From assembly GCA_016716705.1 (NCBI GenBank), contig JADJVF010000038.1, positions 19,336-83,335 on the forward strand: a DNA stretch of 64,000 bases, written 5' to 3'. The stretch comes from Holophagales bacterium (GTDB taxonomy: Bacteria > Acidobacteriota > Thermoanaerobaculia > UBA5066). A program made the translations under genes and the position numbers. Position 1 is the stretch's first letter; each line of letters begins with the position of its first letter. The notes beneath the pieces are model-generated. The model saw only the letters and a program-made list of their open reading frames with translations. It was not told the origin of the DNA and searched no databases. Positions 25,418 to 33,190 of this stretch are shown one piece after another.

Positions 25418-26483
25418 GCATCGAGGTCCGTTCCGTCTCGAAGTCGTTCGGGAGCTTCCTCGCCCTCGACGACGTCTCGCTGCAGGTCGGCGACGGCGAG
25501 TTCGTCGCCCTCCTCGGCCCCTCCGGCTCGGGCAAGACGAGCCTGCTCCGGATCATCGCCGGCCTCGAGGAACCCGACCGGGGCACCGTCCACTTCCACG
25601 GAGAGGACGCGACGCGGCGCGACGCCCGGGAGCGCCGGGTCGGATTCGTCTTCCAGCACTACGCCCTCTTCCGGCGGATGTCGGTCTTCGAGAACGTGGC
25701 GTTCGGGCTTCGGGTGAAACCGCGCGCCGAGCGGCCGCCCGAAACCGACGTGAAGCGGCGCGTGACCGAGCTGCTGAAGCTCGTGCAGCTCGACTGGCTC
25801 GGCGACCGCCTCCCGTCGGAGCTCTCCGGCGGGCAGCGGCAGCGGGTCGCCCTCGCCCGCGCCCTCGCCGTCGAGCCGAAGGTCCTCCTCCTCGACGAGC
25901 CGTTCGGGTCGCTCGACGCCCGCGTCCGGCAGGAGCTGCGCCGCTGGCTTCGCAGGCTCCACGACGAGATCCACCTCACGAGCCTCTTCGTGACGCACGA
26001 CCAGGAGGAGGCGCTCGAGGTGGCCGACCGCGTCGTCCTCCTCGACCGGGGAAGATCGTCCAGGACGGCACCCCCCAGGAGCTCTTCGAGAAGCCCGCCT
26101 CCCCGTTCGTCCTCGACTTTCTCGGCTCGGTGAACATATTCCACGGCCGGGTCCAGAACGGCCGCGCGCACCTCGGCCCTCTCTCCGTCGACTACCCCGA
26201 GCACCCCCAGGCCGAGTCCGCTCCCGCCTCCGGCTACGCGCGCTCGTGGGAGATCGACCTGGCGCGGGATGGCGGCGAAACCGAGGGGTTCCTCGCGACG
26301 GTCCGGCACGTCTCGGTGGCCGGCGCCGTCGTCCGCCTCGAGCTCACCCCCGGCGACGGGCCGCCGCTCAAGGTGGAGATCTCGCGGGAGAGGTTCGAGG
26401 CGCTCGCGCCCGCGCCCGGAGAGCGGCTTCGGGTGACCCCACGCAAGGTGAGGGTCTTCGTCGGGGAACCGGGCCGGGAGTAG
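25414..26483 (+). CDS. cysA: Sulfate ABC transporter ATP-binding protein CysA, frameshifted
   Basis: ATPase that drives sulfate import. Walker A GPSGSGKTSLL, Q-loop FVFQHYALFRRM, signature LSGGQRQRVALARAL, Walker B VLLLDEPFGSLDA and H-loop FVTHDQEEALE are all present. A TOBE-like C-terminal domain follows. One G is missing in the run at 26048-26051: DRGKIVQDGTPQELFEKP is split between frames. Corrected length is 356 residues, normal for CysA. The GTG at 25414 overlaps the cysW stop. The converging dapD gene ends 4 bases away. Confidence 0.9.
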
Positions 26484-26487
26484 GCCC

Positions 26488-27273
26488 TCATCCCGTCCGG
26501 TGAAGCGCTCCCTCCAGGGCCGTGCGGGCGTCGGTTCTTCCGTCGCGGTACTTGACGATGACCGCCGCCGAGATGGACAGGCCCCGCACGTGCGCCCAGG
26601 AGCCGGGCGCGGGACGCGAGCCCGGAACCACGACGGCCCCCTCCGGAACCGTGAGCGTCTCCGCTCCCGTGGCCCGCAGCTCGCGCTCGTTCACGAGGTC
26701 GTAGATCACGCTCGACGCCGTGAGGATGACGCCGGCCGCGAGGACGGCGCGGGAGCGGACGCGGACCCCCTCGTAGATACCCACGCCCCCGCCGGCGAAG
26801 ACGTCGTCCTCGATGACGACCGGGAGCGCGCCGACCGGCTCGAGGACCCCGCCGAGCTGCGCCGCGGCGGAAAGGTGGACCCTCTTCCCCACCTGAGCGC
26901 AGGAGCCGACGAGGGCGTGGCTGTCGATCATCGTCCCCTCGTCGACGTACGCCCCGACGTTGACGTAGGCCGGAGGCATGACGACGACACCCTTCGCGAC
27001 GAAGGCGCCGCGCCGGATCGCGGAGCCACCGGGGACGACGCGAACGCCCGGCGGCAGCTCACCGCGCGGCGGCAGCGTGTCGCGGTCGCGGAAGGCGAAC
27101 GGCGGGGCTGGGACGTCGGCGTCGATGCCGAGGCGGAAGGCGCGGAGGATTCCTTCCTTCACCTCCGGGTTCACGCGCCAGCCGTCGCCCTCGGGCTCGG
27201 CCGCGCGCAGCTCCCCGCGCTCGAGACGGTCCAGGAAGGCGAGGACCTCATCCCGCGAGAGCTCGCCGCTCAC
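26488..27273 (-). CDS. dapD: Tetrahydrodipicolinate N-succinyltransferase
   Basis: Adds succinyl from succinyl-CoA to tetrahydrodipicolinate in the succinylase branch of lysine and meso-diaminopimelate synthesis. Predicted 261 residues: an N-terminal helical domain, then a left-handed parallel beta-helix built from hexapeptide repeats (AFVAKGVVVMPPAYVNVGAY, GTMIDSHALVGSCAQVGKRV, VFAGGGVGIYEGVRVRSRAV). Conserved DapD blocks such as RRGAFVAKGVVVMPPAYVN support the call over an acetyltransferase (DapH). GTG start at 27273 overlaps the dapA stop; the gene is last in the operon. Confidence 0.9.
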   Translation of the reverse strand: MSGELSRDEVLAFLDRLERGELRAAEPEGDGWRVNPEVKEGILRAFRLGIDADVPAPPFAFRDRDTLPPRGELPPGVRVVPGGSAIRRGAFVAKGVVVMPPAYVNVGAYVDEGTMIDSHALVGSCAQVGKRVHLSAAAQLGGVLEPVGALPVVIEDDVFAGGGVGIYEGVRVRSRAVLAAGVILTASSVIYDLVNERELRATGAETLTVPEGAVVVPGSRPAPGSWAHVRGLSISAAVIVKYRDGRTDARTALEGALHRTG

Positions 27274-28220
27274 GACGCCTCCTCGACGGGGTTTCCCGCT
27301 TCGTCGAGGAGCCCGACTTCCTTCAGGGCCTCCTCCATCGGCTTGTGCTGCCCCTTCGAGAGGGGAACGAGCGGGAGCCGCAGGATGTCGTGAATCAAGC
27401 CGAGGCGATGGAGGGCCCACTTCACCGGGATCGGGTTCGACTCGCGGAAGTTCGCCCGCATGAGCGGGAAGAGTCTGGCCTGGAGGCGCGCGGCCTCGTC
27501 GCGTTCTCCCGTCAGGGCCGCCTCGACGAGAGCCACCAGGAGCGCAGGCGCCTCGTTCGAGACGACCGCGATCACGCCGTCGGCGCCGCACGCGATCATC
27601 GGGAGCGCGAGCGAGTCCTCTCCCGAGAGGACGGAGAAGCCCGCCGGGCGGTGCCGCAGGATCTCGCACGCCTGGTCGAGGCTCCCGGAGGCCTCCTTCA
27701 CGGCGCACATCCGCGGGTCTTCCGCGAGCGCCAGGACGGTCTCGGGAAGCATGTTCAGGCCCGTGCGGCCCGGGACGTTGTAGGCGACGACGGGCAGGTG
27801 CCCCGCGTCGGCCACGGCCTTGAAGTGCTCGAGGAGGCCGCGCGGCGTCGGCTTGTTGTAGTAGGGCGTCACGACGAGCAGGGCGTCGGCCCCCGCCTTC
27901 CGGCACCTCTCCGCGAGCTTCTGCGACTTGCGCGTGTCGCTCGACCCGCAGCCGGCGACGACCCGGATGGCGCGGCGTGCCCCTCGCGCCTCTTCCACCG
28001 TGACCGCGACGACCCGTTCGTGCTCGTCGGGCTCGAGCGTCACCGCTTCTCCCGTCGTGCCGCACGGGACGACGCCGGCGACGCCCCCCGCGATCTGTCG
28101 CCTCACGAGCTTGCGGAGGGCCGCCTCGTCGAGGTCGCCCTTCTCCGTGAACGGGGTCACGAGCGCCGTGAAGACCCCCGAGAGGTGGATGCGGCTGGCC
28201 ACCGGTTCCTGCGTTTTCAT
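27270..28220 (-). CDS. dapA: 4-hydroxy-tetrahydrodipicolinate synthase
   Basis: Condenses aspartate semialdehyde with pyruvate, first step of the lysine branch. Predicted 316-residue TIM barrel of the DHDPS family: FTALVTPFTEKGDLDEAALR, the GTTGE motif (VPCGTTGEAVTLEPDEH), the catalytic Tyr region TPYYNKPTPRGLLEHFKAV, YNVPGRTG, and Schiff-base Lys in CAVKEASG. ATG at 28220 overlaps the dapB stop (ATGA), and its stop overlaps the dapD start. The C terminus carries an additional charged tail of about 20 residues. Confidence 0.93.
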   Translation of the reverse strand: MKTQEPVASRIHLSGVFTALVTPFTEKGDLDEAALRKLVRRQIAGGVAGVVPCGTTGEAVTLEPDEHERVVAVTVEEARGARRAIRVVAGCGSSDTRKSQKLAERCRKAGADALLVVTPYYNKPTPRGLLEHFKAVADAGHLPVVAYNVPGRTGLNMLPETVLALAEDPRMCAVKEASGSLDQACEILRHRPAGFSVLSGEDSLALPMIACGADGVIAVVSNEAPALLVALVEAALTGERDEAARLQARLFPLMRANFRESNPIPVKWALHRLGLIHDILRLPLVPLSKGQHKPMEEALKEVGLLDEAGNPVEEAS

Positions 28221-28903
28221 CGGGTCCTCCTGTCGAGGAAGTCGTCGAACGTGACCGGACCCGTGAGGCCGGACCTCACGAGCCACTCGGCGGCCTGGAC
28301 GGCGCCGAGGGCGAAGATGGAACGCGACCGCGCGCGGTGGACGAGCTCGATCGACTCGTCGGGGCCCTCGAAGACGAGGACGTGCTCCCCCGGCTGGCCG
28401 CCGTGGCGGAGGGAGACGATCGGGATCTCCTCCCCCGGCTCCCGCCCCACGCCGACCGACTCGGCGATCGCCTTCGCCGTCCCCGACGGCGCGTCCTTCT
28501 TGGCGGAGTGGTGACGCTCCAGGATCGCGGGCTCGAACTCCGGGAAGCGGGCGAGCGCCCCGCCGAGGACCATCGCCGCCCGACGCAGCGCCGCGACGCC
28601 GATCGAGAAATTCGGGGAGTGAAGGAACGGCACGCGACGCTCCCCGGCGAGCGCCCTCATCGGCGCGACGTCCCACCCCGTTGTTCCGCAGACGACCGGG
28701 ACGCGGTGCATCAGGAGCGCCCCGACCGTCTTCGGCGCCGCCTCCGGCGTCGTGAACTCGAACGCGACGTCGACGACGTCCGGCTCGAGCGCCTCGAGGT
28801 CGTCGCGCCGCCCGAACCGCGCGCGGACGCCGTGCCCCCGCTGCACGAGGACCGCCTCGATGGCCCGCCCCATCTTCCCCGGACCCACGACGAGAGCCTT
28901 CAC
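28217..28903 (-). CDS. dapB: 4-hydroxy-tetrahydrodipicolinate reductase
   Basis: Reduces the DapA product to tetrahydrodipicolinate with NAD(P)H. Predicted 228 residues, shorter than E. coli DapB (273) but complete. The nucleotide site is VVGPGKMGRAIEAVL, then VAFEFTTPEAA, PVVCGTTGW, SPNFSIGV, and the substrate/catalytic motif ERHHSAKKDAPSGTA. Compact DapB proteins of this length occur in several phyla. GTG start at 28903 overlaps the lysC stop by 4 bases; its stop overlaps the dapA start. Confidence 0.92.
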   Translation of the reverse strand: MKALVVGPGKMGRAIEAVLVQRGHGVRARFGRRDDLEALEPDVVDVAFEFTTPEAAPKTVGALLMHRVPVVCGTTGWDVAPMRALAGERRVPFLHSPNFSIGVAALRRAAMVLGGALARFPEFEPAILERHHSAKKDAPSGTAKAIAESVGVGREPGEEIPIVSLRHGGQPGEHVLVFEGPDESIELVHRARSRSIFALGAVQAAEWLVRSGLTGPVTFDDFLDRRTR

Positions 28904-30273
28904 GCCGCCTCCTTCTCGAACAGCTCGCGGTGGAGCCTCCGGAGCGCCTCGGACGCGTCCGGGGCCTGCACCACGAACGTCAGGTTCGTCTCCGAGGCCC
29001 CCTGCGAGATGAGGACCACGTTGATGTCGCCGAGCGCCGCGAAGACGCTCGCGGCGACCCGCGGCGTCGAGCGGAGCTTCCGCCCCACCACCGACACGAC
29101 CGCCAGGTCGCCCAGGACCGACACTTCCGCGAACTCCGAGAGGTCGCGGACGAGATCGTCGATCGGCGCTCTCGCGTCCACGGTGATCGAGATGGAGACC
29201 TCGCTCGTCGCGATGACGTCGACCGGCGCCGCGTGCTTTTCGAAGACCGCGAAGACGCGCGCCGCATAGCCGTGGGCGAGGAGCATCCGCGGGTTTCCGA
29301 CGAAGAGCGCCGCCACGCCCGTCCGCATCGCGAGCGCCATCACGCCCGCTCCCGGCACTTCGGCCCGCACCGTCGTCCCGGGAGCCTGCGGCCGGAACGT
29401 GTTCTTCACCCTCACCGGGATCCCGCGCGCGACCGCAGGCCGGATCGTCGCCGGGTGGAGGACCTTCGCGCCGAAGAAGGCGAGCTCCGCCGCCTCGGCG
29501 TAGCCCACCTCGGAGACGATCCGGGCCGTGGGGACGACGCGCGGATCTGCCGTGAGGATCCCGTCCACGTCGGTCCAGATCTCGATCGCCTCGACGCTCG
29601 CCCCGGCGTCCTGGAGCGCCGCCCCGAGGAGGGCGGCCGAGTAGTCCGACCCGCCCCGCCCGAGCGTCGTCGTCGATCCGTCGGGAGCGGCACCGACGAA
29701 GCCGCCGGTGACGACGACCCTGCCGGCGGAGCGCTCGGGCAGGAGCCGGCTCGCAGCCTTCGCCGCGAGGACCGCCTCGTCGGGCGTCGCGGCTCCGTGG
29801 CTCGCGTCGGTCGCCATCCACTCCCGGGGATCGACCCGCGCGACCGCGACGCCCCGCTTCTCGAGCGCGGCCGCCGTGAGCGCCGTCGAGAGGAGCTCTC
29901 CCGCCGCGCAGATCGCGTCGGTCGTCCGGGCCGAGAGCTCCCCGAGGAGCGCGACGCCGGTGGCGAGCCCTTCGAGCCTCGCCAGCTCGCGCGAGATCTC
30001 CTCCCTCAGCGCGCCGGCCGCCCCGTCCTCCAGGCCGAGCGCGTCGACCGCGGTGCGGTGCTTCTCGCCGAGCGTCGCGATCGCCGTGGCCGCCCCCGTC
30101 CGATCCCCTTCGCGTGCGGCGCGGGAGAGCGCGAGGAGAGCGTCGGTCACGCCCCCCATCGCCGAGACGACGACGAACGGCCCCTCCGCGAGCCGCGACG
30201 CGACGAGCTCCGCCACGCCCGCGATCCGCTCGCCGGTCCCCACCGAGGTGCCGCCGAACTTCATCACGAGCAT
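28900..30273 (-). CDS. lysC: Aspartate kinase
   Basis: Phosphorylates aspartate, entry step to Lys, Thr and Met. Predicted 457-residue monofunctional enzyme: N-terminal MLVMKFGGTSVGTGERIAG, the aspartokinase core (LGRGGSDYSAALLGAALQDA, WTDVDGILTADPRVVPTARI), and two C-terminal ACT domains (from about residue 310) for allosteric end-product inhibition. It sits 10 bases after asd and overlaps dapB, so it belongs to the lysine operon. Which amino acid inhibits it cannot be read from the sequence. Confidence 0.93.
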   Translation of the reverse strand: MLVMKFGGTSVGTGERIAGVAELVASRLAEGPFVVVSAMGGVTDALLALSRAAREGDRTGAATAIATLGEKHRTAVDALGLEDGAAGALREEISRELARLEGLATGVALLGELSARTTDAICAAGELLSTALTAAALEKRGVAVARVDPREWMATDASHGAATPDEAVLAAKAASRLLPERSAGRVVVTGGFVGAAPDGSTTTLGRGGSDYSAALLGAALQDAGASVEAIEIWTDVDGILTADPRVVPTARIVSEVGYAEAAELAFFGAKVLHPATIRPAVARGIPVRVKNTFRPQAPGTTVRAEVPGAGVMALAMRTGVAALFVGNPRMLLAHGYAARVFAVFEKHAAPVDVIATSEVSISITVDARAPIDDLVRDLSEFAEVSVLGDLAVVSVVGRKLRSTPRVAASVFAALGDINVVLISQGASETNLTFVVQAPDASEALRRLHRELFEKEAA

Positions 30274-30283
30274 GGCAGGGTCC

Positions 30284-31345
30284 TCAGAGCCGCCCCGTCG
30301 CCGCGAGGAGCTCGGCGTTGAGGAGAGCCGCTCCCGCCGCGCCGCGGACGGTGTTGTGGACGAGAAGGCTGAAACGGACGTCGTAGACCGGGTCGGGGCG
30401 CAGCCGCCCGACGGTGACGACCATCCCGTGCCCGGCTTCCACGTCGCGGATCGGCTGCGGGCGGTCCCGCTCGTCGCGGACGACGATCGGCCGAGGCGGG
30501 GCCGAGGCGAGACCGAGGCGCTGCGGTTCGCCGGTGAATCCCTCGAGCGCCTCCCGGATCTCCCCCAGCGAGGCCTTCCGCGAGAGCTTCACGAAGACCG
30601 ACTCGGTGTGTCCGTCGCGCACGGGAACGCGGTTGACGGAGACGGAGATCGGGAAGTCCGCCGGGACGACCCGGCCGCCGTCGAGCGTCCCGAGGATCTT
30701 CCCCGGCTCGGTCTCGATCTTCTCCTCCTCGCCGTCGATGAACGGAATGACGTTCCCCTGGGAGTCGAGCGAGGGGACGCCCGGGTAGCCCGCGCCCGAC
30801 AGCGCCTGGAGCGTCGTGACGCAGACCGCCTCGAGCCCGAACGCGCGGTGGAGCGGCGCAAGGGCCATCGCCAGGCCGACGACGACGCAGTTGGGGTTCG
30901 TGACGATCCCGCCCCCCGCGGCCGCCCACCCCTGCCGGTCGAGGAGGGCGAGGTGATCCGCGTTCACCTCGGGGATCAGGAGCGGCACGTCGGCCTGCAT
31001 CCGGAACGACTTCGTGTTCGAGACGACGAGCTTTCCGCGCGAGGCCTGCAGGGGCTCGACCTCGTCGGCCACCTTCGCGTCGAGAGCCGAGAGGACGAGG
31101 CGCGACTCCAGCGGGTCCTCGACGGCCTTCACCACGAACCCCCGGGCTTCCTCCGGCACGTCACCCGGCAGGATCCACCGGGTCGCCTCGAGGTACGTCT
31201 TCCCCTGCGAGCGCTCCGAGGCCGCCACCTCCGCGAGCCTCAGCCGCGGGTGCCCGGCGAGAAGCGACACCATCCGCTGCCCCACCGCTCCCGTCGCCCC
31301 GAGGATCGCCACCGGGATCCGGCCGTCTCGTTCGTCCGTCGTCAT
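30284..31345 (-). CDS. asd: Aspartate-semialdehyde dehydrogenase
   Basis: Reduces aspartyl phosphate to the semialdehyde. Predicted 353 residues with the NADP-binding start VAILGATGAVGQRMVSLLAG and the catalytic Cys in VTNPNCVVVGLAMALAPL; TTLQALSGAGYPGVPSLD and TESVFVKLSRK are further family motifs. The pattern resembles the archaeal/fungal-type ASADH branch more than the E. coli type. It is the first gene of asd-lysC-dapB-dapA-dapD and is preceded by a 207-base leader with an attenuator-like arrangement. Confidence 0.92.
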   Translation of the reverse strand: MTTDERDGRIPVAILGATGAVGQRMVSLLAGHPRLRLAEVAASERSQGKTYLEATRWILPGDVPEEARGFVVKAVEDPLESRLVLSALDAKVADEVEPLQASRGKLVVSNTKSFRMQADVPLLIPEVNADHLALLDRQGWAAAGGGIVTNPNCVVVGLAMALAPLHRAFGLEAVCVTTLQALSGAGYPGVPSLDSQGNVIPFIDGEEEKIETEPGKILGTLDGGRVVPADFPISVSVNRVPVRDGHTESVFVKLSRKASLGEIREALEGFTGEPQRLGLASAPPRPIVVRDERDRPQPIRDVEAGHGMVVTVGRLRPDPVYDVRFSLLVHNTVRGAAGAALLNAELLAATGRL

Positions 31346-31392
31346 CTCGTCCTCTCGTTCTCTTCCCCGGCGCTCCCGCCGGAAATCAAAGA

Positions 31393-31456
31393 GCCCGCCG
31401 TCGCCGGCGGGCCCTGCGTCTTCTCCGGTTCCGAGCGACCGTGCGTTACACGGTCG
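31393..31456 (-). promoter_or_regulatory. Attenuator-like double hairpin in asd leader
   Basis: Two perfect hairpins lie in order on the transcript. The first, CGACCGTG-loop-CACGGTCG (31436-31456), covers the last codons and stop of a short reading frame. The second, GCCCGCCG-TCGC-CGGCGGGC on the plus strand (31393-31412), is followed on the transcript by TCTTTGATTT and looks like an intrinsic terminator. A promoter lies upstream, so both hairpins are inside the asd message. This fits transcription attenuation. Confidence 0.5.
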
Positions 31457-31496
31457 TCCGGTCCCCCGCCGGCCCGCCTTGCGGCGTGCGCTTCAT
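31446..31496 (-). CDS. Putative 16-residue leader peptide of the asd operon
   Basis: ATG at 31496 to TAA at 31446 encodes MKRTPQGGPAGDRTTV. Three of sixteen codons are Thr, two of them adjacent (ACG ACC) just before the final Val and the stop, and one is Lys. The tandem Thr codons fall in the 5' arm of the first hairpin, the arrangement seen in amino-acid attenuators, and Thr is an end product of the pathway that Asd feeds. No strong ribosome binding site precedes it. It may be a chance frame. Confidence 0.4.
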   Translation of the reverse strand: MKRTPQGGPAGDRTTV

Positions 31497-31544
31497 CGTG
31501 GTCTTCGTCCGCTTTCGCGAGGATGCGGGGCTCATTGGCGGCGC

Positions 31545-31574
31545 AGGCTATTGGGTCGGAACGGGAGCTGTCAA
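31545..31574 (-). promoter_or_regulatory. Sigma-70-type promoter for asd-lysC-dapBAD
   Basis: On the minus strand a perfect -35 TTGACA (31574-31569) is followed after 18 bases by TAGCCT (31550-31545), which keeps the most important T, A and final T of the -10. It lies about 200 bases before asd and just after the end of the upstream methyltransferase gene. Confidence 0.5.
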
Positions 31575-31609
31575 GGAGGAGCTCCGAGGAAGAGCTTTGA
31601 GCGAGTTCC

Positions 31610-33190
31610 TCACCTCTCCAGCAGCGCGGAGGTTGCGAAGCGGCGGACGACGGCCCCGATCTCGCCGGCGAACGCCTTCCTGATCGCCCGCGGGTCGCGC
31701 ACGGCCTTGCCCTCCCGTCCCAGCTGGAAGTCGCCAGAGAGGACCTGCCCGACGAGGGCTTCCAGGACGGCATCGAGATCTCGGGTCCCGTCGAGCAGCA
31801 GGAGCACGGCGCGCTCGAAGTCGGTCAGGTCGACGCTTCGGCGGCGGAGGTTCGTCACCCGCGCGACATTGGCGGCCTGAAGCCTCGCGAGCGGGCTCGA
31901 GACTGGCCTATGGGAAACCTCCGTGGCCGGGTTCGGCGGCCGGACGTGGAGCTCGGCGAGGTCGGACAGCGAGAGCTGCAGGAGGGCGGCGCGAACGCTC
32001 TCCCTCCCCTCCTCCTCGCGCGCGGGCAGGGGCTTACCGCTCTCGACGAGTCGTTCGCGGACCTTCGTCCAGAGGCCCTCGAAGCCGAGGGCTGCGGGCC
32101 GCTCCTCGAAGAGAGTCTGGAGGGCCGCCTTCACGAACGGGTTGTTCGTCCTGATGGAACCGGAGTCCCCCGGCTGGGCGAACTCGACGGTGGAGTCGTC
32201 CGTGACGACGGCGGCCTCATCGACCCGTTTCAGCGCGGAAGACACCCGGAGCCTCTCCACGACCTCCGGCGCCGGCTCCCCAGCCGGCGGACCCCCTGCA
32301 CGGCGGAGAACCGTTCGCCGGAAGGCCCGATTGCAGACGAAGTCGAGATACTGCTCGCGCGAAATCGTGTCATCCGCCCAGCCGGCGATGGCCTGCCGCG
32401 CCGCCTCCGTCAGGCCGGACCTCAGCCCCGGCTTGCTGGCTTCGGCCAGGAACTCGAGGCCGTGCCGGCCCGCACGGGTCAGGAATTCGTGGACGTAGGT
32501 CGGCTGGTTCTCGTCCTCGAGGTAGTCGTGGAAGAGGTACGCCTCCTCCGCCCCACGAAGCACCTCCCCCTCCTTCCGAAGAACACCGGCGTACGGGCTC
32601 GAGGCATTCGTCAGTACGCCGGCCAGTTGGGTCGGAAAGGCTCTCGCCTTCTCGATCCGGCCCGCCGCGGCCGTGACATTCCGCGAATGAAAGAGCATGA
32701 GCTCCCGGACCATGCCCCGCTCGTGCCAGCCCGGATAAGTGTTGTAGCTGACGTAGGCGAGCCCGTTCGGGGCGAGGTTCTCCGAGCAGATCGCGAGGAT
32801 CTTCTCGCGAACCTCGTCGGGCACCCACGAATAGACGCCGTGGCAGACGATGTAGTCGAAGGTCCCGAAGGACGCATCGATCTCGGTGAGGCTCATCGCG
32901 CGCAGGTCGACGTTCGAGAGTCCGAGTTTCGCCGCGATCTTCCGAGCCTCGCCGATCTGGCGTTCCGAGAGGTCGACACCGAGGAAGGAGGCGTCCGGAA
33001 GCTCCAGGGCCATCGGGAGGAGATTCCCTCCACGGGCACACCCGAGCTCGAGCACGCGGCAGCGCTCGACCTCGGGTGCGGGCACGCCGTGTACGAGGGC
33101 GAGCACCGCGAGGTGATCGGGGTGCGAGACGTGGAAACAGCTCTCGCTGTAGGGCACCTCGTCGTAGCTGTTTTTCGACCCGGTCGGCAT
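31610..33190 (-). CDS. SAM-dependent methyltransferase with regulatory and C-terminal wing domains
   Basis: Predicted 526 residues. The N terminus (YDEVPYSESCFHVSHPDHLA) leads into a Rossmann methyltransferase domain with SAM motif VLELGCARGGNLLPMALELP and later motifs FDYIVCHGVYSWVPDEVR and NGLAYVSYNTYPGWHERGMV. A regulatory domain follows, as in the MethyTransf_Reg family (about 230-330), then a C-terminal domain ending in a PKMT-like segment (LTDFERAVLLLLDGTRDLDA). Substrate is unknown; relatives are annotated as protein or small-molecule methyltransferases. A clear paralogue lies at 51.5-53.1 kb. ATG at 33190 shares one base with the stop of the upstream symporter (TGATG). Confidence 0.8.
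   Translation of the reverse strand: MPTGSKNSYDEVPYSESCFHVSHPDHLAVLALVHGVPAPEVERCRVLELGCARGGNLLPMALELPDASFLGVDLSERQIGEARKIAAKLGLSNVDLRAMSLTEIDASFGTFDYIVCHGVYSWVPDEVREKILAICSENLAPNGLAYVSYNTYPGWHERGMVRELMLFHSRNVTAAAGRIEKARAFPTQLAGVLTNASSPYAGVLRKEGEVLRGAEEAYLFHDYLEDENQPTYVHEFLTRAGRHGLEFLAEASKPGLRSGLTEAARQAIAGWADDTISREQYLDFVCNRAFRRTVLRRAGGPPAGEPAPEVVERLRVSSALKRVDEAAVVTDDSTVEFAQPGDSGSIRTNNPFVKAALQTLFEERPAALGFEGLWTKVRERLVESGKPLPAREEEGRESVRAALLQLSLSDLAELHVRPPNPATEVSHRPVSSPLARLQAANVARVTNLRRRSVDLTDFERAVLLLLDGTRDLDAVLEALVGQVLSGDFQLGREGKAVRDPRAIRKAFAGEIGAVVRRFATSALLER

Noticed and set aside
28930..30321. A long plus-strand open frame opposite lysC
   Set aside because: Arg-rich shadow of the aspartate kinase gene; no family pattern and no ribosome binding site.
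31357..31609. A lysine riboswitch upstream of asd
   Set aside because: The leader is only about 200 bases, and its obvious structure is two simple hairpins with a small reading frame, not the multi-helix junction of that class.
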